Shown here piece by piece: positions 62,833-64,000 of a stretch of DNA of 64,000 bases; positions within the stretch are counted from its first letter, which is position 1, and each line of letters begins with the position of its first letter. Location: positions 374,001 to 438,000 of the forward strand of contig CM076264.1 of assembly GCA_038380795.1 (NCBI GenBank), read 5' to 3'. Both the position numbers and the translations under genes were made by a program. Origin of the DNA: Pyrocephalus nanus (Eukaryota; Chordata; Aves; Passeriformes; Tyrannidae). Below the pieces are notes generated by a model. That model saw only the letters and a program-made list of their open reading frames with translations, was not told the DNA's origin and ran no database searches.

Positions 62833-62935
62833 GTGACATCACATCCTCTGCTCACCTTGCTTTTATTTGGCTTTTTCTAGCAGCTGCCTCACTAGCTGTC
62901 ATGGGTTCAGGGAGAGTTGAAGGGACAGGAGAATT
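44223..62935 (-). CDS. BMP2K: BMP2K, BMP2-inducible kinase: eight 3' coding exons (partial; N-terminal kinase domain outside the window)
   Basis: Minus-strand exons 62935-62856, 61851-61691, 60413-60235, 59644-59549, 58895-58714, 58328-58171, 55114-55001 and 45640-44223 total 2388 nt and join in frame to 795 codons plus a stop. The product matches the part of vertebrate BMP2K after the kinase domain: LPEPMTASEAAARKSQIKAR, a Gln-rich region, NPPDMSGWNPFGEDNF, an acidic tract, and a tail with repeated D-x-F-x3-PF motifs ending DPFGAAPFPSKQ. BMP2K is a Ser/Thr kinase of the NAK family (AAK1, GAK). It phosphorylates the AP-2 mu subunit, binds adaptors and affects clathrin uptake, COPII and autophagy. 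All introns are GT-AG except the last, which is GC-AG. Residue numbers used below count from the first codon in the window. Confidence 0.96.
45641..55000 (-). other. BMP2K last intron (GC-AG, 9.4 kb)
   Basis: Largest BMP2K intron in the window. The 45 nt before its acceptor are nearly all pyrimidine on the transcript strand (45650-45690 is A/G-rich on +). I see no further exon in it; open frames such as 48142-48594 have no recognisable domain. An A/C-rich tract lies at 50166-50215. Confidence 0.75.
54984..55114 (-). CDS. BMP2K: Alternative 3' end of BMP2K (short isoform, intron read-through)
   Basis: If the GC donor at 55000 is not used, translation continues for GKLHL and stops at 54984. 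The product would lack the whole acidic and DxF-repeat tail, resembling the known short human form BMP2K-S in layout. AATAAA hexamers on the minus strand at 54188-54183, 53237-53232 and 52693-52688 could end such a transcript. Expression is not shown. Confidence 0.45.
55001..55114 (-). CDS. BMP2K: BMP2K coding exon with first DPF octad; GC donor
   Basis: 114 nt encoding residues 286-323 plus one base: NRLVDRRASSDKNVEPHSAP, then QKSPPEDPFGSVPFIAHQ. The acceptor is ttttttacag. The 3' junction CACCAAG|gcaagt uses a GC donor: only this site keeps the frame into the last exon (Gly324 = G|GT). Read-through of the site gives GKLHL and a TAA at 54986-54984, a short isoform. Confidence 0.94.
55115..58170 (-). 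other. BMP2K intron, 3.1 kb
   Basis: Phase-1 intron with canonical gtaagg...ttacag ends. An A-rich tract (55124-55166) lies just upstream of its acceptor on the transcript. Nothing else is recognised inside. Confidence 0.75.
58171..58328 (-). CDS. BMP2K: BMP2K coding exon with NPF motif
   Basis: 158 nt encoding residues 233-285 plus one base. It contains NPPDMSGWNPFGEDNFSKLT and EEELLDREFDLLR, almost identical to the human sequence. The NPF (residues 260-262) is a typical EH-domain ligand. Acceptor ctttacag, donor gtaagg. Confidence 0.96.
58714..58895 (-). CDS. BMP2K: BMP2K coding exon (QQYQQALLQQQMLAQQ)
   Basis: 182 nt encoding residues 173-232 plus two bases: VQQYQQALLQQQMLAQQ, then SPEYITSPQDFAPALISYPG and a linker ending PPYPTS. 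The acceptor is gatgcccccag and the donor gtgagt. Split Arg233 (AG|G) joins to the next exon. Confidence 0.94.
59549..59644 (-). CDS. BMP2K: BMP2K coding exon (Gln-rich)
   Basis: 96 nt, 32 codons, phase 0 on both sides, residues 141-172: YQQAVHQQMVQQQLLLQSVY, then QQQPAQSQYPVM. Being symmetric, it could be skipped without a frameshift. Acceptor ttctcatctccag, donor gtatgt. Confidence 0.93.
60235..60413 (-). CDS. BMP2K: BMP2K coding exon with shortened Gln/His region
   Basis: 179 nt encoding residues 81-140: TTRPGNGHDLSQCQGP, then HRVLQQLQQGDWRLQQL, then HHLHHQQHQPTVQDTYIQQ. The middle matches human BMP2K very closely, but the long Gln run followed by a His run of the human protein is here only a short mixed His/Gln stretch. 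The acceptor (gacacacag) is weak in pyrimidines; an in-frame TGA just upstream (60421-60423) confirms that the exon cannot extend far. Donor gtacag. Confidence 0.92.
61691..61851 (-). CDS. BMP2K: BMP2K coding exon (ITDTVGPTETSIAPRQRPKA)
   Basis: 161 nt encoding residues 27-80 plus one base. It reads ITDTVGPTETSIAPRQRPKA, then a Ser/Thr-rich linker and VKVQVPGEFGNRGQK. The acceptor is ccccttcag, the donor gtaact. The split Gly81 (G|GA) joins exactly to the next exon. This is the family-conserved linker between kinase and Gln-rich region. Confidence 0.95.
62805..62832. repeat. Poly(A)/poly(T) run, 28 bp, in BMP2K intron
   Basis: Twenty-eight A on the + strand, so U28 in the BMP2K pre-mRNA, 24 nt after the donor at 62855. 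A second run (22 A, 62525-62546) lies in the same intron. Confidence 0.95.
62856..62935 (-). CDS. BMP2K: BMP2K coding exon (LPEPMTASEAAARKSQIKA)
   Basis: 80 nt encoding residues 1-26 and two bases of codon 27: NSPVPSTLPEPMTASEAAARKSQIKA, a signature shared by BMP2K and AAK1 just after the kinase domain. Acceptor ttttcccaag, donor gtgagc. A run of 28 T lies 24 nt downstream of the donor in the transcript. The preceding kinase exons are not in the window. Confidence 0.93.
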
Positions 62936-64000
62936 CTTGGGAAAAACAAATTTGAATAAATTAAAAAAATTAAATACTGAAAGAAAAAATCATTACATAC
63001 TGAAGAGGAATACTTGGGTGTAAGACCTTCATGTTCCAAGGCTTCATGCTCAGCTCACGGCTGTAGATGAAATGGATTTTAATTTAACGGTATCTCTACA
63101 CTGTCTCATCCATTGCCGAAATAAAACCAGAACGTGACTGGTCTATTTTGTCAACTACTTCACTTCATTTACACACTACCAACTATCAACGGAGTGCAAC
63201 ATTTTCTTCAAACATTTTCGTGTGACTGCACAGAGCAGACTTACTTCAGTCTCAAGCTGAAGAACTAAAATCAAAACCCAGTCTTTGGAGGAAACTGTTT
63301 TTAGCCCACTTAGCTCTTCCACCACAACACAAATTCCAGAAAACCATCCAGCATCCAAGCTTCCCTGGGCCTTTAACTTAGCCCCTTCTCAAACCAACTC
63401 CTGAATGAATCACCTATCACCTAAATCATATTTTACCAAGGAAAACGGCAATTTAGGGGGAGAGAGTACAAAGATCTTCTCTGATGACAAATGCCTGTAC
63501 AGAATGCAAATCTAAAAAATCTAGTCACAAACTGCAGAGACAGTTACTTATCAAGTACTTCAAGATTTTCTTCTTATTTTTTTAACCTGTGTATCCAAAG
63601 GGCAACATTCACATTTACTGAGCACGTCCTTTTACAAGGATCAAGGAACTCTAAGGGACCTTAGAAAGTTCACTTGTCTGCCCCTGAAGACAAGCTCACC
63701 AGAATTGACAGTTGCAAACTCAAATTAGAGATGGATTTTTCCCCGATGCTTGTCTTAAGAACCACTTTATAATAATCAACATTAGTGATGTGCCTTCAAA
63801 TTCCATCACAGAGTAACTACATTTGTGAAGGGGGTGACCTTAGAGAAAAAGTTCACACTTGCAAAGATCAAACTCCCCAGGAAAGCAAGGGCAGGAATAC
63901 AGGCTAGCCCAGGCACGGCTCTATTTGCCTTCCAGTTCGCTGGAGTCCTTCCAAGGGACTAACACATTTGCTAAGGACGATTGAGAAAAAGGGGTTGTCC
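62936..64000 (-). other. BMP2K intron leading to kinase exons (continues past the window)
   Basis: No match to kinase C-lobe sequence on the minus strand in these 1065 bp, so the preceding exon lies further right. Confidence 0.65.

Larger units (their letters stand above)
60414..62855 (-). other. Two BMP2K introns (60414-61690 and 61852-62855)
   Basis: Introns of 1277 and 1004 bp flanking the exon at 61691-61851. The second has T-runs of 28 and 22 bases on the transcript. No additional exon is seen. The smaller introns 58329-58713, 58896-59548 and 59645-60234 also hold nothing recognisable. Confidence 0.75.

Overview
The window is vertebrate nuclear DNA. Its split genes have GT-AG introns, AATAAA signals, a CpG-rich promoter and long noncoding stretches. 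The two genes found, their tail-to-tail order and the compact introns fit an amniote, most likely a bird. That placement is inference from protein resemblance and gene order; the species cannot be fixed from the sequence alone.

Layout. About 1-32,340 is intergenic and I find no supportable protein-coding exon in it. It holds ordinary sequence, homopolymer runs and several AT-rich, homeobox-motif-dense blocks that resemble conserved noncoding elements. About 32,380-33,450 is a CpG island that begins with a nested GC-rich minisatellite (12 units of 38, 48 or 58 bp, differing by 10-bp steps) and ends in the promoter and first exon of PAQR3. PAQR3 (+ strand) is complete: six coding exons between 33,171 and 37,277 join in frame to 311 codons, followed by a 3' UTR of about 2.3 kb with an AATAAA at 39,573. 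About 39.6-44.2 kb separates the two convergent genes. From 44,223 to the right edge runs the 3' half of BMP2K on the minus strand: eight coding exons (44,223-62,935) join in frame to 795 codons of the region after the kinase domain. The kinase-domain exons lie beyond position 64,000.

Function. PAQR3 is a seven-helix Golgi protein that tethers RAF kinases and dampens ERK signalling. BMP2K is a NAK-family kinase whose C-terminal tail, the part seen here, carries adaptor-binding DPF/NPF motifs and acts in clathrin traffic and autophagy. They are neighbours, not an operon; no functional coupling is visible beyond convergent transcription.

The most notable points are: a GC-AG intron in BMP2K whose read-through gives a natural short isoform; a BMP2K Gln/His tract much shorter than in the human protein; three Pumilio-type elements in the PAQR3 3' UTR, two of them at the poly(A) signal; and the nested minisatellite at the PAQR3 promoter. 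No undescribed multi-gene system, mobile element with coding capacity, RNA gene or CRISPR array was found.
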